Notes: generated by a model from the sequence alone, not told the origin. A stretch of DNA of 64,000 nt from Bosea sp. Tri-49 (GCF_003952665.1 NZ_CP017946.1:1054001-1118000); one strand, 5' to 3'; numbered from the stretch's first letter, positions 32,941 to 42,826 are shown. Made by a program: numbers and translations.

Positions 32941-35171
32941 GACCTGCCTCCGCCGGCCCGCTCGCGGCGCCGGCCGGCATGCAGTGTGCGGAACTGCTGC
33001 ACCAAAGCGGCGGCGAAGGCGGGATCGTTGATGTGGAGCGGCAGGCGGATGAGCTGCCGGTTGGGGCCGGTGCGCACCGTCTGCTCAAGCGCCTGGAACA
33101 GCGCCGCGTCGGCGGCCGGGTCGTGGAAGGCCTGGCCGGGCGCATCCAGGGCGGAGACGCCGAGCTCGGGGATCAGGAAGCGGACCGGCCCTTCCATCTG
33201 GTTCAGCCGCTCGCCGATCCAGCGGCCCATCTGGGTATTCTCTTCAGCCGTCGTCCGCATCAGCGTGATCTGCGGGTTGTGCGGATAGAGCAGCCGGCCG
33301 CGATAGCGTTCCGGTACCGTCTCGGGCGCAAAGAAGTTGACCATGTCGAGCGCGCCGACCGAGCCGACATAGGGGATGCGGGTGCGGATGATTGCGCCGA
33401 AACGATCCTCCGTCGCCGGCAGGATGCCGCCCATCAGCATGTCGCAGATCTCGGTGGTTGAAACGTCGATCACCGCGCCGACGAGCTCGGAATCGACCAG
33501 CTTCTCCATGGAACGCCCGCCGGTGCCGGTGGCGTGGAAGACCAGCGGCTCCCATTCCGCGGCGAGGAGCTTGGCGACCTGCTGCACGCAAGGGGTGGTC
33601 ACGCCGAACATGGTGAGCCCGACCAGAGGCTTTTCGGGATCCCGGCGGCGTGGCCCTTCGGGCTTGAGCTCGGCGAGGCGGGCCTTGGCCATGGCGGCGA
33701 TGGCGTGCGCACCATTGCCGAGCACGAGGCGCGAGACCCGGTTGATGCCCTGCACATCGGTGACGGCGTGCAGCATCGCGATGTCGGTGGCGCCGACGTA
33801 GGCGCGCACATCGCCGGAAGCCATGGTCGAGATCATCAGCTTGGGCAGGCCGACCGGCAGCGCCTGCATCGCCGGCGTCACCATCGCGGTCGCGCCCGAG
33901 CCGCCGGCCGAGATGATACCGAGCAGGCCCTGCTGGCGCGGTAGCCAGGCCTTGAATGCTTCGGTCATCGCCGCGACCGCGGTGCCGCGATCGCCCGAGG
34001 AGATGCCGGCCGAGCCTTTCGGATGGGCGAGGGCGACTTCCTGCGGGGTGACGTCGCCCCCGGCGCTGCGGCCGGATGTCGAGAGGTCGACGAGGCGGGT
34101 TCGCAGGCCGTCGGACCGGACCAGGTCGCGGATGAAGCGAAGCTCCTCGCCCTTGGTGTCGAGTGTCCCGGCGACGACGACATAAGGCTCACTGCTCGCC
34201 GCAGCCGCGAGCGGCCGGACCGCCTGGCCATCGCGCGTCGCCAATGTCGGGCGCGAAATGGTGCGGGCCTGGGCCTCGATCCGTGCCGCTGGGACCGGTT
34301 GCGACCAGCGGTTCGGGATGACCGGGTTCGAGACATAGACGCGGATCGGCCCGGTCAGAGCGGGGGAGGCGGCCTCCGCGGCCGCGCCGGGACGCGCCGC
34401 GTCAGAGGCCGCGTCAGTCTCGTCGTGGCCATGGCGGCCGACGCCGAGCAGGCGCTGCTGCAATTCGCGGTCGCCGGCCAGCGTCGCGGAGGCGATGATG
34501 CGGTTGATCCGGCCGTTGACCATGATCGCGACGGGGTCGGACATCTGCGTGGCGACGCCGATGTTCTGCTCGATCACCAGAATGGCGACATCGCCCTGGT
34601 CGGCGAGCCGAACCAGCATCTCCTCGACATGGGCGACGATGACCGGTGCCAGCCCCTCGGTTGGCTCGTCCATGATCAGCAGGCGCGGATTGAGTAGCAG
34701 CGCCCGGCTGATCGCCAGCATCTGCTGCTCGCCGCCGGAGAGCTGGCCCCCGCCATTGTTGCGGCGCTCGGCCAGGCGCGGAAACACCTCGTAGATGCGC
34801 TCCGGCGTCCAGGTCCCGCGCTTGCCGCGCTGCATCAGCCGTAAGTGTTCGTCGACCGTCAGCGAGCGCCAGAGCCGTCGGCCCTGCGGCACATACCCGA
34901 TGCCGAGCCGCGCCACCTCCGCCGGCGAACGGCCGGCGATCTCCTCGCCGAAGAAGCGGATCGAGCCGGACGAGATCGGCACCAGCCCCATGATCGCCTT
35001 GCACATGGTCGTCTTGCCCATGCCGTTGCGACCGACGACGGAGAGGACGCCGTGCTGCAGCGTGAGATCGACGCCCTGCACGGCGTGCGAGCGGCCATAG
35101 AAGACGTTGAGGCCGGCGATCTGCAGGACGGGTATGCCGGCCGCGGGCGGGGCTTTCAGGCGCTCAGCCAT
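32937..35171 (-). CDS. Fusion of LivF-type ABC ATPase with Tm-1-like (UPF0261) ATP-binding domain
   Basis: A 744-residue protein. Residues about 15-245 are a branched-chain amino acid-type ABC ATPase: Walker [10 protein letters not shown], signature [10 protein letters not shown], Walker [12 protein letters not shown] low-complexity linker (about 250-320, Ala/Pro-rich) leads to a Tm-1-like/UPF0261 domain (about 328-730) with [25 protein letters not shown] [13 protein letters not shown] and [11 protein letters not shown]. The frame is continuous, so it is a real fusion and not a frameshift. It should energise the LivHM channel while tethering the Tm-1 domain to the membrane face. Overlap with livG is 8 bp. 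Confidence 0.85.
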   Translation of the reverse strand: MAERLKAPPAAGIPVLQIAGLNVFYGRSHAVQGVDLTLQHGVLSVVGRNGMGKTTMCKAIMGLVPISSGSIRFFGEEIAGRSPAEVARLGIGYVPQGRRLWRSLTVDEHLRLMQRGKRGTWTPERIYEVFPRLAERRNNGGGQLSGGEQQMLAISRALLLNPRLLIMDEPTEGLAPVIVAHVEEMLVRLADQGDVAILVIEQNIGVATQMSDPVAIMVNGRINRIIASATLAGDRELQQRLLGVGRHGHDETDAASDAARPGAAAEAASPALTGPIRVYVSNPVIPNRWSQPVPAARIEAQARTISRPTLATRDGQAVRPLAAAASSEPYVVVAGTLDTKGEELRFIRDLVRSDGLRTRLVDLSTSGRSAGGDVTPQEVALAHPKGSAGISSGDRGTAVAAMTEAFKAWLPRQQGLLGIISAGGSGATAMVTPAMQALPVGLPKLMISTMASGDVRAYVGATDIAMLHAVTDVQGINRVSRLVLGNGAHAIAAMAKARLAELKPEGPRRRDPEKPLVGLTMFGVTTPCVQQVAKLLAAEWEPLVFHATGTGGRSMEKLVDSELVGAVIDVSTTEICDMLMGGILPATEDRFGAIIRTRIPYVGSVGALDMVNFFAPETVPERYRGRLLYPHNPQITLMRTTAEENTQMGRWIGERLNQMEGPVRFLIPELGVSALDAPGQAFHDPAADAALFQALEQTVRTGPNRQLIRLPLHINDPAFAAALVQQFRTLHAGRRRERAGGGRS

Positions 35172-35952
35172 GACCGCCCCCGAGATAGAGCTCCTGCACC
35201 TCCGGATCGGATTCGATCTCGTCCGGCCGGCCCTCTTTGAAGATGCGGCCGTTGTGCATCATCGTCACGCTCTCGACGACGCGCAGCGCCACGTCCATGT
35301 CGTGCTCGATGATGATGTAGCCGATATGGGCCGGGAGCGAGGTCAGGATCCGGACGAGATCCTGCCGCTCGGTCGGCGACAACCCGGCCGCCGGCTCGTC
35401 GAACAGGATAAAGCGCGGCGCGCCCGAGAGGGCGAGCGCGATCTCGAGCTGGCGCTGCTGGCCATAGGCGAGCTCTCCGACCAGCCTGTCCTTGACGGCC
35501 GTGAGATGGACGGCATCGACCAGGTTCTCGGCAGCATGCTGGAGCGTGTCGTCCCGGCGCGGCCGGCGCAGCGAGAAGCGGTTCCGCGAGACCCCGCGGC
35601 AGGCGAGATAGACATTGTCGACCACCGTCAGCCCGGCGAAGAGCGAGGAGATCTGGTAGGTGCGCCGAAGGCCGCGTCGGATACGCTCATGTGGCGGGAA
35701 GGTCGTCACATCCTCGCCGAAGAAGCGAATGACGCCGGAGCTCGGCGCAAAATCGCCGGTGACGCAGTTGAACAGCGTGGTCTTGCCGGCGCCGTTCGAG
35801 CCGAGCACCGCCCGCCGCTCACCGGGACGGACCGACAGCGTGACGTCAGAGAGGGCCGCCAGCGCGCCGAACAGGCGCGAGACACCGCGCAGTTCGAGCG
35901 CATTGCCCGAGCTGGTGCTGTTCAGTCGCTCCAGGCTCGGCACCGCACTCAT
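35164..35952 (-). CDS. Branched-chain amino acid-type ABC transporter ATP-binding protein LivG
   Basis: A 262-residue ABC ATPase with Walker A GSNGAGKTT, Walker B FILFDEPAAG and the signature region LAYGQQRQLEIALAL, the relaxed form usual for LivG. It starts within the end of the livM gene (4-bp overlap) and overlaps the fusion gene downstream. Two different ATPases (this and the LivF fusion) would pair on the LivHM channel. The transported compound is unknown; HAAT-family relatives carry amino acids, aromatic acids, urea or amides. Confidence 0.87.
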   Translation of the reverse strand: MSAVPSLERLNSTSSGNALELRGVSRLFGALAALSDVTLSVRPGERRAVLGSNGAGKTTLFNCVTGDFAPSSGVIRFFGEDVTTFPPHERIRRGLRRTYQISSLFAGLTVVDNVYLACRGVSRNRFSLRRPRRDDTLQHAAENLVDAVHLTAVKDRLVGELAYGQQRQLEIALALSGAPRFILFDEPAAGLSPTERQDLVRILTSLPAHIGYIIIEHDMDVALRVVESVTMMHNGRIFKEGRPDEIESDPEVQELYLGGGHG

Positions 35953-37037
35953 GGCGCGCCTCCACCGGCTCGCATCTGCGCATCCTGCGCCTCGCGGCCC
36001 TTGCGATAGCGCTCGCGCAGGCGCTGCCAGATGCCGATCAGCCCGTCAGGCGAGAAGAGCACGATGACGAGGAAGCCGAGGCCGATGAGCAGCTGATAGC
36101 GCTTGCCCTCGAACCCGACCCCTTCGAGCAGATCGAGCGCGAAGGTTCGCAGCAGCACGTAGACGAGCGCGCCGATGAACGGACCGATCGGGCGGCTCAA
36201 TCCACCGACCACTGCGATGATCAGCATGTCGACCACCGGCCCGACACCGCCCGTCCCTGGCGAGACCTGGCGCTGATACCAGACCAGCAGCACGCCGGCG
36301 AAAGCGGCGATCACCGAGGCGAAGGCATAGGCGGCGATGCGATGGGCGACGACGTCAAAGCCGAGCGCCGCCATGCGGCGCGGATTGTCGCGCGTGCCCT
36401 GCAAGGCAAGACCGAAGGGCGCGCGCGAAACATAGACGACGACCGCATAGGCGAGGGCGGCGCAGCCGAGCGTCAGGTAATAGAACGGCACGGTGCTGCC
36501 CCAGTCGACCCCGAGGAAGACCGGAGGAAGAACCCCGTTGAAGCCACTGAAACCGTTGAAGATCGTGTAGTTCTGCAGCGTCAGGTAATAGAAGGCCGAG
36601 CCGATCGCGAGCGTGATCATGATCGTGTAGATGCCCTCGGTCCGGACCGAGAGCATGCCGCCCAGCGTGCCGAACAGGGTGGCCAGCAGGATGGCGACCG
36701 GCACCGCCGTCCACCACGGCCATTTCAGGCTGATCTGCGTGATGGCGCTGTCGCCGAAGATGGCGACGAGATAGGCGGCGAAGGCTGCGACCGTCATCTG
36801 GATCAGGCTGACGATGCCGCCATAGCCGGCAAGGAACATCAGGCTGAGTGCGATCATGCCGAGGATCATCGCGTAGGCGATTATCTGGACGAGCCAGAAC
36901 GGATTGGCGATCAGCGGCATCACCAGAAGCAGCGCGGCGACGATCCAGAATGCCGTGCCCTGCCGGGCGATCGCCTCGCTGAGCCCTTCGCGCGGGCGCG
37001 GGGTCGCAATTGCGAGGCGGGGTTCGGCGAGCGCCAT
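35949..37037 (-). CDS. Branched-chain amino acid-type ABC transporter permease LivM
   Basis: A 362-residue inner-membrane permease with about nine to ten helices and the LivM signatures LSLMFLAGYGGIVSLIQM and GLALQGTRDNPRRMAALG (the ATPase-contact loop). The start at 37037 lies 2 bp after the livH stop; a longer open frame upstream only overlaps livH. It ends in a cytoplasmic Arg-rich tail. It forms the channel with LivH. Confidence 0.87.
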   Translation of the reverse strand: MALAEPRLAIATPRPREGLSEAIARQGTAFWIVAALLLVMPLIANPFWLVQIIAYAMILGMIALSLMFLAGYGGIVSLIQMTVAAFAAYLVAIFGDSAITQISLKWPWWTAVPVAILLATLFGTLGGMLSVRTEGIYTIMITLAIGSAFYYLTLQNYTIFNGFSGFNGVLPPVFLGVDWGSTVPFYYLTLGCAALAYAVVVYVSRAPFGLALQGTRDNPRRMAALGFDVVAHRIAAYAFASVIAAFAGVLLVWYQRQVSPGTGGVGPVVDMLIIAVVGGLSRPIGPFIGALVYVLLRTFALDLLEGVGFEGKRYQLLIGLGFLVIVLFSPDGLIGIWQRLRERYRKGREAQDAQMRAGGGAP

Positions 37038-37039
37038 CT

Positions 37040-38053
37040 TTAGCGCCTCACCGCCGCCAGGCCCTGCGGCCGGATCGCCAGCACGACGACCATGATGACG
37101 AAGGTCAGCATCACCGCATAGGTCGGCATGTAGACCGAGCCGAACTGCTCGGCGAGGCCGACGATCAGCGCTCCCATCGCCGCGCCGGGGATCGAGCCCA
37201 TCCCGCCGACGATGACGACGACGAGCGAGGACAACAGGATCTTGGTGTCCTCGCCGGGCTGAAGCGACTGGAAGGTGCCGCCAACGACACCGGCGAGGCC
37301 GGCGAGCCCGGCCCCGAAGGCAAAGACCATGATGAAGACGAGCTGCACGCGCACGCCGGTCGCAGAGAGCATGTCGCGGTCGTCGACGCCGGCGCGCACC
37401 AGCATGCCGATGCGGGTGCGGTTGAGCACCAGCCACATCGCGACGCCCAAGATGATCGCGCCGATCAGGATGGCGATGCGGACCAGCGGATACATCATCA
37501 TCACCGCTTCGCCATCGCTGCGCAGCGCGACGACGAAAGGCAGCTGGATCGGGCCGGAGAGCCAGTCCGGCGTCGTCACCTGGAAGGTGTCGCCGCCATA
37601 GCTCCAGAGCAGCAGGTCGGCGACGATGATCGAGAGGCCGATGGTGACCAGCGTCTGGCGCAGATCCTGTCCCTCCATCCAGCGGAAGAGCAGCACCTGC
37701 ATCAGCATGCCGGCCAGGGCGACGATGACGAAGGCGGCGATCAGCGCGGCGAACCAGGAATTCGTCAGGTTGCCGATGCTGTAGCCGACATAGCCGCCGA
37801 ACAGATAGAGCGAGCCATGCGCCAGGTTGACGTTGCGCATCAGGCCGAAGATCAGCGTGAAGCCGCTGGCGACCAGGAAATAGAGCCCGCCGAGCGTGAT
37901 GCCGTTGAAGAGCGCGCTCAGGAAGACGCGTTTCCGGCCGAAAGTCAGCTCCATCCACGGCGTCCAGACCGCGAAGATCAGGAAGGCGAGGAGGGCAACC
38001 GCGATCAGGATGACCAGAGACCAGACCGGGCGGCGGCCGATGAAATCAGACAT
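37040..38053 (-). CDS. Branched-chain amino acid-type ABC transporter permease LivH
   Basis: A 337-residue permease with about eight helices and the LivH patterns NGITLGGLYFLVASGFTLIFG and LRQTLVTIGLSII. It overlaps the end of the araC gene by 8 bp, so the regulator and transporter are one unit. A long periplasmic loop at about residues 165-200 is within family variation. Confidence 0.87.
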   Translation of the reverse strand: MSDFIGRRPVWSLVILIAVALLAFLIFAVWTPWMELTFGRKRVFLSALFNGITLGGLYFLVASGFTLIFGLMRNVNLAHGSLYLFGGYVGYSIGNLTNSWFAALIAAFVIVALAGMLMQVLLFRWMEGQDLRQTLVTIGLSIIVADLLLWSYGGDTFQVTTPDWLSGPIQLPFVVALRSDGEAVMMMYPLVRIAILIGAIILGVAMWLVLNRTRIGMLVRAGVDDRDMLSATGVRVQLVFIMVFAFGAGLAGLAGVVGGTFQSLQPGEDTKILLSSLVVVIVGGMGSIPGAAMGALIVGLAEQFGSVYMPTYAVMLTFVIMVVVLAIRPQGLAAVRR

Positions 38054-38900
38054 GGCTCGCCTGCGATTGCGGCAGGCCGACGGTGCGTAGCACGCGCCGG
38101 TAGTCGCGCGGCGCCATGCCCATATGGGCGGTAAAAAAGCGCGTGAACACGCTCTGGCCGGAGAAGCCGAGGCTGTGACTGATGCTGGTCACCGGATCGC
38201 TCGAGAGAACGATCCGGTCGAGCGCTGCGTCGAGCCTGACCGTGTTGGCGAAGACGGTCGGCGTGACGCCGACCTGTTCGCGGAAGAGCTTGAAGAAATG
38301 GGCGCGCGACAGCCCGGCCTCGCGCGCGACACGGGCGAGAGCGCCTTCGCAGGACGGGCGCTGCTCCAGCAAACGGCAGGCTCGCAGCACGCGCCGGTCG
38401 ACCGCGCCTTCCGCTGAGAGATGCAGCAGCGATGAGGCGAGTTCGGGCCCGATCGGTTCGCTGGAGGCCTGCGCCAGCGCCATGAGCACCGGGGCAAGGT
38501 TGAGCTCGCGATGCTGCGACAGCAGCATCTCGACCGCCTGATCGCGCCAAGCAGCGAGCTCGCGGGTCATGACCAGCTCGGAGGACGGGAAGACCAGCGA
38601 ACCGGCCGACGGCATCGCCTGCGCCGCCAGCCATTCCGGCTTGAGATAGACGACGAGGAAGAGCCCGAAGGCACCCGGCTGCTCCGGCTGGAAATTATGT
38701 GGCTCCCAGGGATTGATCGCGACGCCCATGAACGGATCGACCCGAACCGTGCAGTCGTTGACGGTCACGAGCCCGCGCGAGCCGTCGAGGAAGAAGATCA
38801 GGTGAGCTTCCCGGTGGGCATGCACCACCAGTGGGCGGTCGAGATCGTAGATCGACACCCGTCCGAACGGACCGTGGCAGACCGCGACTGCGCGACTCAT
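38046..38900 (-). CDS. AraC-family transcriptional regulator
   Basis: A 284-residue regulator with an N-terminal cupin-like sensing domain (HAHREAHLIFFLDGSRG) and two C-terminal helix-turn-helix motifs (LARVAREAGLSRAHFFKLFRE and ISHSLGFSGQSVFTRFFTAH). It is the first gene of the liv-hydroxylase unit and most likely activates it in response to the imported compound. The binding-protein gene ends 166 bp upstream on the same strand. There is no strong ribosome site at the ATG. Confidence 0.85.
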   Translation of the reverse strand: MSRAVAVCHGPFGRVSIYDLDRPLVVHAHREAHLIFFLDGSRGLVTVNDCTVRVDPFMGVAINPWEPHNFQPEQPGAFGLFLVVYLKPEWLAAQAMPSAGSLVFPSSELVMTRELAAWRDQAVEMLLSQHRELNLAPVLMALAQASSEPIGPELASSLLHLSAEGAVDRRVLRACRLLEQRPSCEGALARVAREAGLSRAHFFKLFREQVGVTPTVFANTVRLDAALDRIVLSSDPVTSISHSLGFSGQSVFTRFFTAHMGMAPRDYRRVLRTVGLPQSQASHV

Positions 38901-39066
38901 GGCTCCTCGCGTAGCAATGCCCGGTGGGTCAAGGCTGCCTCATCAGGTGAGCCTTCACCCGATGGCGCACGTGGATCGCGCGCGACATCGTCGACCGGAA
39001 CGGGACGGCAGGCGGGAAAGGGCGCGATTCCTGTCGCGTCCTTTCCCGGGAGTCAGGCGCTGGCGA

Positions 39067-40317
39067 CTACGGCTTGCATTCCGGATTGGTCCGTGAGGGC
39101 AGTCCAACCGCCTTGAAGGCTTCGGCAGACAGTCCCATCGTCTTCGAGACATTCGGGACGGTGCGGACGAATTTATTGGTGAGCTCGCCGTTCGGCGTCT
39201 CGACGACTTCGGTGATGAAGGTCGTCGCGATCGCCTGGCGGTCATCGTCGAGCTTGATCGGCCCGTTCGGAGCATCGAGCTCGACCTTGGCGAGTTCGGC
39301 CCGGAGCTTGGCCCCGCCGTCGGAGAGGTCGGCGTTGACCTTCTCAAGACCCGTGGCCATCCCAGTGAATGCATTGTAATAATTTGTTGCGAACAGGGAC
39401 GGGCTGGCAAAGCGCTTATCCGCCGGGAAGGCGTCCTGATAGGCCTTGACCCAGGCCTTCCATTTCGGATCGTCCCAGGCATCGGCGACGCCGCCCGAGG
39501 AGGGCGTGCCGACGAGCAGGCGCTTGGCGTTACCGCGCGACGACAGCACGGTCTGGTCGACCATGATCGAGCCGCCGACGAACTTCGCCTTGCCGCCGGT
39601 CTGACCGTACTGGTTGAGGAAGTTAACGGAGTCGCCGCCGCCGAGCGCGAGGAAGACCGCGTCGACGTCATCGGGGATATTGGCGATCACCGAGCCGAAA
39701 TCCTTGGTGCCGAGCGGCACCCACTGACGCTGCACGATCTGGCCGCCGGCTTTGCAGTAGCCCAGCGCGAAGCCGAAGACCTGCGTATAGGGGAAGGAGT
39801 AGTCCTCGCCGATGACGGCGAGCTTCTTGTAGCCCTTGTCCTTGAAGACGTAGTCGCCGAGACCGGCCATCCACATCGCGCCGTTGCTGTTGAAACGGAA
39901 GTAATTCGGCGATGGATTGACGTAGGTGGTCTCGAGCGCTCCCGAAGACGCATCGACGACGGTAACGTTGGGAACCGTCTTCGAATAATCGCGCATCGCG
40001 ATGCCCTCGGAGCCCGAGAGCGGGCCGAGGATGAGCTGGACCTTGTCCTGCTCGACGAGCTTGCGCGCGGCACGAAGCGCCGAGTCCGGGCTGGCGTCGG
40101 TCGCCGCGATGATGAACTCGACCTCGCGGCCGGCGATCTTGCCGCCACGCTGCTTCAGCGCGATCTGAGCACCGCGGACACCGTCCTCGCCGCCCGATGT
40201 CAGCGCGCCCGAAAGCGTCGCCAGCATGCCGATCTTGAGTTTTTCTTGAGCCTGGCCGGTCCCACCGGCCGCAATCAAAGCGCACGCCGCAACGGCGGCC
40301 ATAAGTGCCTTCCGCAT
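39067..40317 (-). CDS. ABC transporter periplasmic substrate-binding protein (LivK/Peripla_BP_6 type)
   Basis: A protein of about 416 residues with a Sec signal peptide (MRKALMAAVAACALIAAG, cleavage near GQAQ) and the family pattern KIGMLATLSGALTSGGEDGVRGAQIAL. ATG 40317 is chosen because GGGAGG lies 8 bp before it; a GTG at 40326 is inside that spacing. It should supply the LivHMGF transporter encoded downstream. Relatives with this opening often bind aromatic or amide compounds, but the ligand cannot be read from sequence. Confidence 0.86.
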   Translation of the reverse strand: MRKALMAAVAACALIAAGGTGQAQEKLKIGMLATLSGALTSGGEDGVRGAQIALKQRGGKIAGREVEFIIAATDASPDSALRAARKLVEQDKVQLILGPLSGSEGIAMRDYSKTVPNVTVVDASSGALETTYVNPSPNYFRFNSNGAMWMAGLGDYVFKDKGYKKLAVIGEDYSFPYTQVFGFALGYCKAGGQIVQRQWVPLGTKDFGSVIANIPDDVDAVFLALGGGDSVNFLNQYGQTGGKAKFVGGSIMVDQTVLSSRGNAKRLLVGTPSSGGVADAWDDPKWKAWVKAYQDAFPADKRFASPSLFATNYYNAFTGMATGLEKVNADLSDGGAKLRAELAKVELDAPNGPIKLDDDRQAIATTFITEVVETPNGELTNKFVRTVPNVSKTMGLSAEAFKAVGLPSRTNPECKP

Positions 40318-40401
40318 TGCATTCACCTCCCTGCGTGGCCGACCGCGCCGAAGGTTTCCAACGGCGGAGCCGATGGCGGATTTTTGTTCCGCTCTAAATC
40401 T

Positions 40402-40429
40402 AGGCTAGCACAGGTCGGTCTACTGCCAA
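40402..40429 (-). promoter_or_regulatory. Candidate promoter upstream of the binding-protein gene
   Basis: On the minus strand TTGGCA, a 16-bp spacer and TAGCCT lie about 85 bp before the ATG of the LivK-like gene. The fit is moderate. The rest of the 234-bp gap to the MFS gene shows nothing else recognisable. Confidence 0.3.
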
Positions 40430-40550
40430 GGTCGTAGATATTGCCGAGGGTCTGCTTTTCGCTGCCGAAAGGTCCCGGGTGGGAGGTATCGAACGTCAGC
40501 TATCGGTATCGAGTGGCCGGCCCTGGGGCTACTGGGGCGCACTGCGCCTC

Positions 40551-41768
40551 TCACCTACGCGATTGGTAGACGAACCGTTCGATGGCAAGGGCGAACGCCC
40601 CGAAGGCGATCAACTGACCGGCGACGAGAACGAAGGGCCAGGTGAAGCTTCCGGTCTTGCTGGCGAGCATGGCGAACACCAACGGTCCGCAGATCGAGCC
40701 GATGAAGCCGAACATGCTGGCGCTCGACGTCACATCACCAATGCTCGCGAGCGGTGAAACCCTGGCGAGCTCGGCCATATGGACGCCGTTCCATCCCATT
40801 GATGTCGCTCCGACCAGCGCCATGCAGCCATAGACCAGCCAGGGGCTTGCTGCTGCGGACCACACCAGCAGCAGGATTGCGCTGCCCGCGGCAAGCGCCA
40901 GGACGCACAGGAGCAGAAGGCCCGATCCCAACCGGTCCGCCAGCCATCCGAAGACGATGCGTGCGACCGTGCTGGTTGCAAGCAGCACCGACATGTAGAG
41001 GCCGGCCTGGGCCAGGCTCGCGCCATGCTGGACGACCATGTAGGTCGCGGTGAAGGCCGTGATACAGGCCTGCGTGATCGAGAACGAAACGCCGATCGCT
41101 GTGAGCATCGGCAGGCCCGAATGGGCGTTGATGATGCGCGCTGCTCTCGTCAGCGACGATGGCGACAGGAACAGGCGGGGCCAGGCCCGGTTCCGCGGTC
41201 CCCTTTCCGCATCGAGCCGCGGCTGAAAGGTCTGGACCAGCACGGTGCAGGCAAGCACGGTGGCAATGATGGCCGAAACCGCGCCGATGAAGCCGAACGC
41301 CAGGACCAAGGGCGCGACGGTGATGCCGGCAATCGCTCCTCCAAGCGGCACGCCCGCCTGCTTGATCGAGAAGATCAGCGTGCGGTGCCCGGCCGGCGCG
41401 GTGCGCATCAGGACCTGGCTGCCGGCAGGCGTGTTGGGCGCCAGTCCCAGACCGACGAGCAGCGCTCCGGCGAGCCCGAGCGAAATGGTTGGCTGCGACA
41501 GGAGCGCCAGGCCTGCGGCGACGCAGATCAGGCCAAGCTGCAAGGTGCGAACGGGGCCGTGATGATCGAGCATCGGGCCGCCGCATGCCAGAAACCAGCA
41601 GATCCCGACCGAAACGACGGCCGAGACATAGCCGATGTTTTCAGGCGCCAGCTCCCAACGCAGCGTCAGGATCGGCCCAAGCAGCGGGATCGCGGCACCG
41701 GCCAACGAACTCACGACTTGCACAAGGAGAGTCGCACTCAGGGCGCTCCCCCACAATGGCAGCTTCAA
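40551..41768 (-). CDS. Major facilitator superfamily (MFS) transporter
   Basis: A protein of about 405 residues with twelve hydrophobic segments and MFS loop motifs, including WLADRLGSGLLLL after helix 8-like VARIVFG and GLGLAPNTPAGSQV. No ATG exists near the expected N-terminus; the best start is TTG 41768 with GGGGGA 6-8 bp before it, giving the N-terminus MKLPLWGSALSATLLVQ. Earlier codons in the frame encode a non-membrane stretch. The substrate is unknown; nothing in the sequence ties it to the adjacent operon. Confidence 0.78.
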   Translation of the reverse strand: MKLPLWGSALSATLLVQVVSSLAGAAIPLLGPILTLRWELAPENIGYVSAVVSVGICWFLACGGPMLDHHGPVRTLQLGLICVAAGLALLSQPTISLGLAGALLVGLGLAPNTPAGSQVLMRTAPAGHRTLIFSIKQAGVPLGGAIAGITVAPLVLAFGFIGAVSAIIATVLACTVLVQTFQPRLDAERGPRNRAWPRLFLSPSSLTRAARIINAHSGLPMLTAIGVSFSITQACITAFTATYMVVQHGASLAQAGLYMSVLLATSTVARIVFGWLADRLGSGLLLLCVLALAAGSAILLLVWSAAASPWLVYGCMALVGATSMGWNGVHMAELARVSPLASIGDVTSSASMFGFIGSICGPLVFAMLASKTGSFTWPFVLVAGQLIAFGAFALAIERFVYQSRR

Positions 41769-41970
41769 ACCAGGTCCCCCAGCCTCGTCGACGTGTCTAT
41801 GCCCTTTGGCATCCGAACAGACGGAGCCAAGGGATTGCGGCGTTGGACTGGTCTTCCGGCAATGCAGGACAGCCGTCGAGGCCGGCGATGGGCTGACGGG
41901 CCTGCATCGGATGCATGGGGCGGCTGCGAGGGCGGACTGGAACGTGGGGTGGTCGTATGGACCTTCGCCG

Positions 41971-42666
41971 CTAGCTTGCAGCCGGCACCTTCGCCTCCAG
42001 CCCCATCTGCCAGTCCAGCCCCATCTGCCAGAAATCGGCCTCAAGTCTCGAGGCCTGGCCGAACAGGGCCGCGAGCTCGCTGAAGCGTGCTTCTGTCATG
42101 GCCCTCGCTGCGAGCGCGTCGAGATGGCGGCGGGCGTCGCGGGCGACCTGCTGATAAGGCTCGCCGGCATATTCGCCGATCCAGTCGCGATAGGGATGAG
42201 TCGCGAGCGCCGATCCTAGCCCGGCGGCGAGGCGGGTGCCGATTTCGGCATAACCGACCACGCAAGGCGCGAGCGCCACGTGAAGATCGAGCAGGTCGCC
42301 AGCCTGGCCGCAATCAAGCACGAAGCGGGTATAGGCGACCGTCGCCTGATGTTCGGGCGCTGCCTCCAGATCCGCGGGCGACAGGCCCCAGCGTTCGCAG
42401 AGCCGGACATGCAGATCCATCTCGAAGTCGAGGATCGCGGAGAGCCCGGCCTTGGCGGCGCGCATATCGGCGAGATTGCGGCTCTTATAGGTCGCCAGCG
42501 CATAGGCGCGGGCGAACTGGATCAGGAAGAGATAGTCCTGGACGAGATAGGTCCGGAAGGACGCCTCGGGCAGCGAGCCGTCGCCCATCTGCCGCACGAA
42601 AGCGTGCTCGACATAGGATGCCCAGTCCGCCGCGGCGGCGGCTTTCAATCTGTCGAAGATGTCCAC
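41971..42666 (-). CDS. tenA: TenA family aminopyrimidine aminohydrolase (thiaminase II)
   Basis: A protein of about 231 residues of the TenA family: FRTYLVQDYLFLIQFARAYA near the N-terminus, the active-site cysteine in LAPCVVGYAEIGTRL, and a C-terminal LEADFWQMGL glutamate region. TenA proteins salvage the thiamine pyrimidine from degraded base. The start is a GTG at 42666 because no ATG fits. The last residues contain an in-frame direct repeat (WQMGLD/WQMGLE) from an 18-bp duplication. No other thiamine genes are nearby; it diverges from the DUF6152 gene. Confidence 0.86.
   Translation of the reverse strand: MDIFDRLKAAAAADWASYVEHAFVRQMGDGSLPEASFRTYLVQDYLFLIQFARAYALATYKSRNLADMRAAKAGLSAILDFEMDLHVRLCERWGLSPADLEAAPEHQATVAYTRFVLDCGQAGDLLDLHVALAPCVVGYAEIGTRLAAGLGSALATHPYRDWIGEYAGEPYQQVARDARRHLDALAARAMTEARFSELAALFGQASRLEADFWQMGLDWQMGLEAKVPAAS
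41996..42031. repeat. Perfect 18-bp tandem duplication inside tenA
   Basis: Positions 41996-42013 and 42014-42031 are identical. The unit adds six residues in frame near the C-terminus of TenA, beyond the conserved domain, so it should not inactivate the enzyme. It looks like a recent slippage event. Confidence 0.9.
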
Positions 42667-42826
42667 GGCCTGAGCTGCCTTCCGGAATAGATTCGCGCGG
42701 CAGTCATAGCGCAAACCATCCGCGCGAGGCGCGCTCCGGATGACGCAGGTTTGATCCGCCTGGCGGCGACAGGGCGCAAGCGCCGGGTTAGCCTCCGCTC
42801 GTTCGTGCAACCAGGAGGGTTTGACG

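Noticed and set aside
32937..35171. LivF-Tm-1 fusion as an artefact of two genes run together
   Set aside because: The frame is continuous through a typical low-complexity linker and both domains are complete. A read-level check would still be useful.
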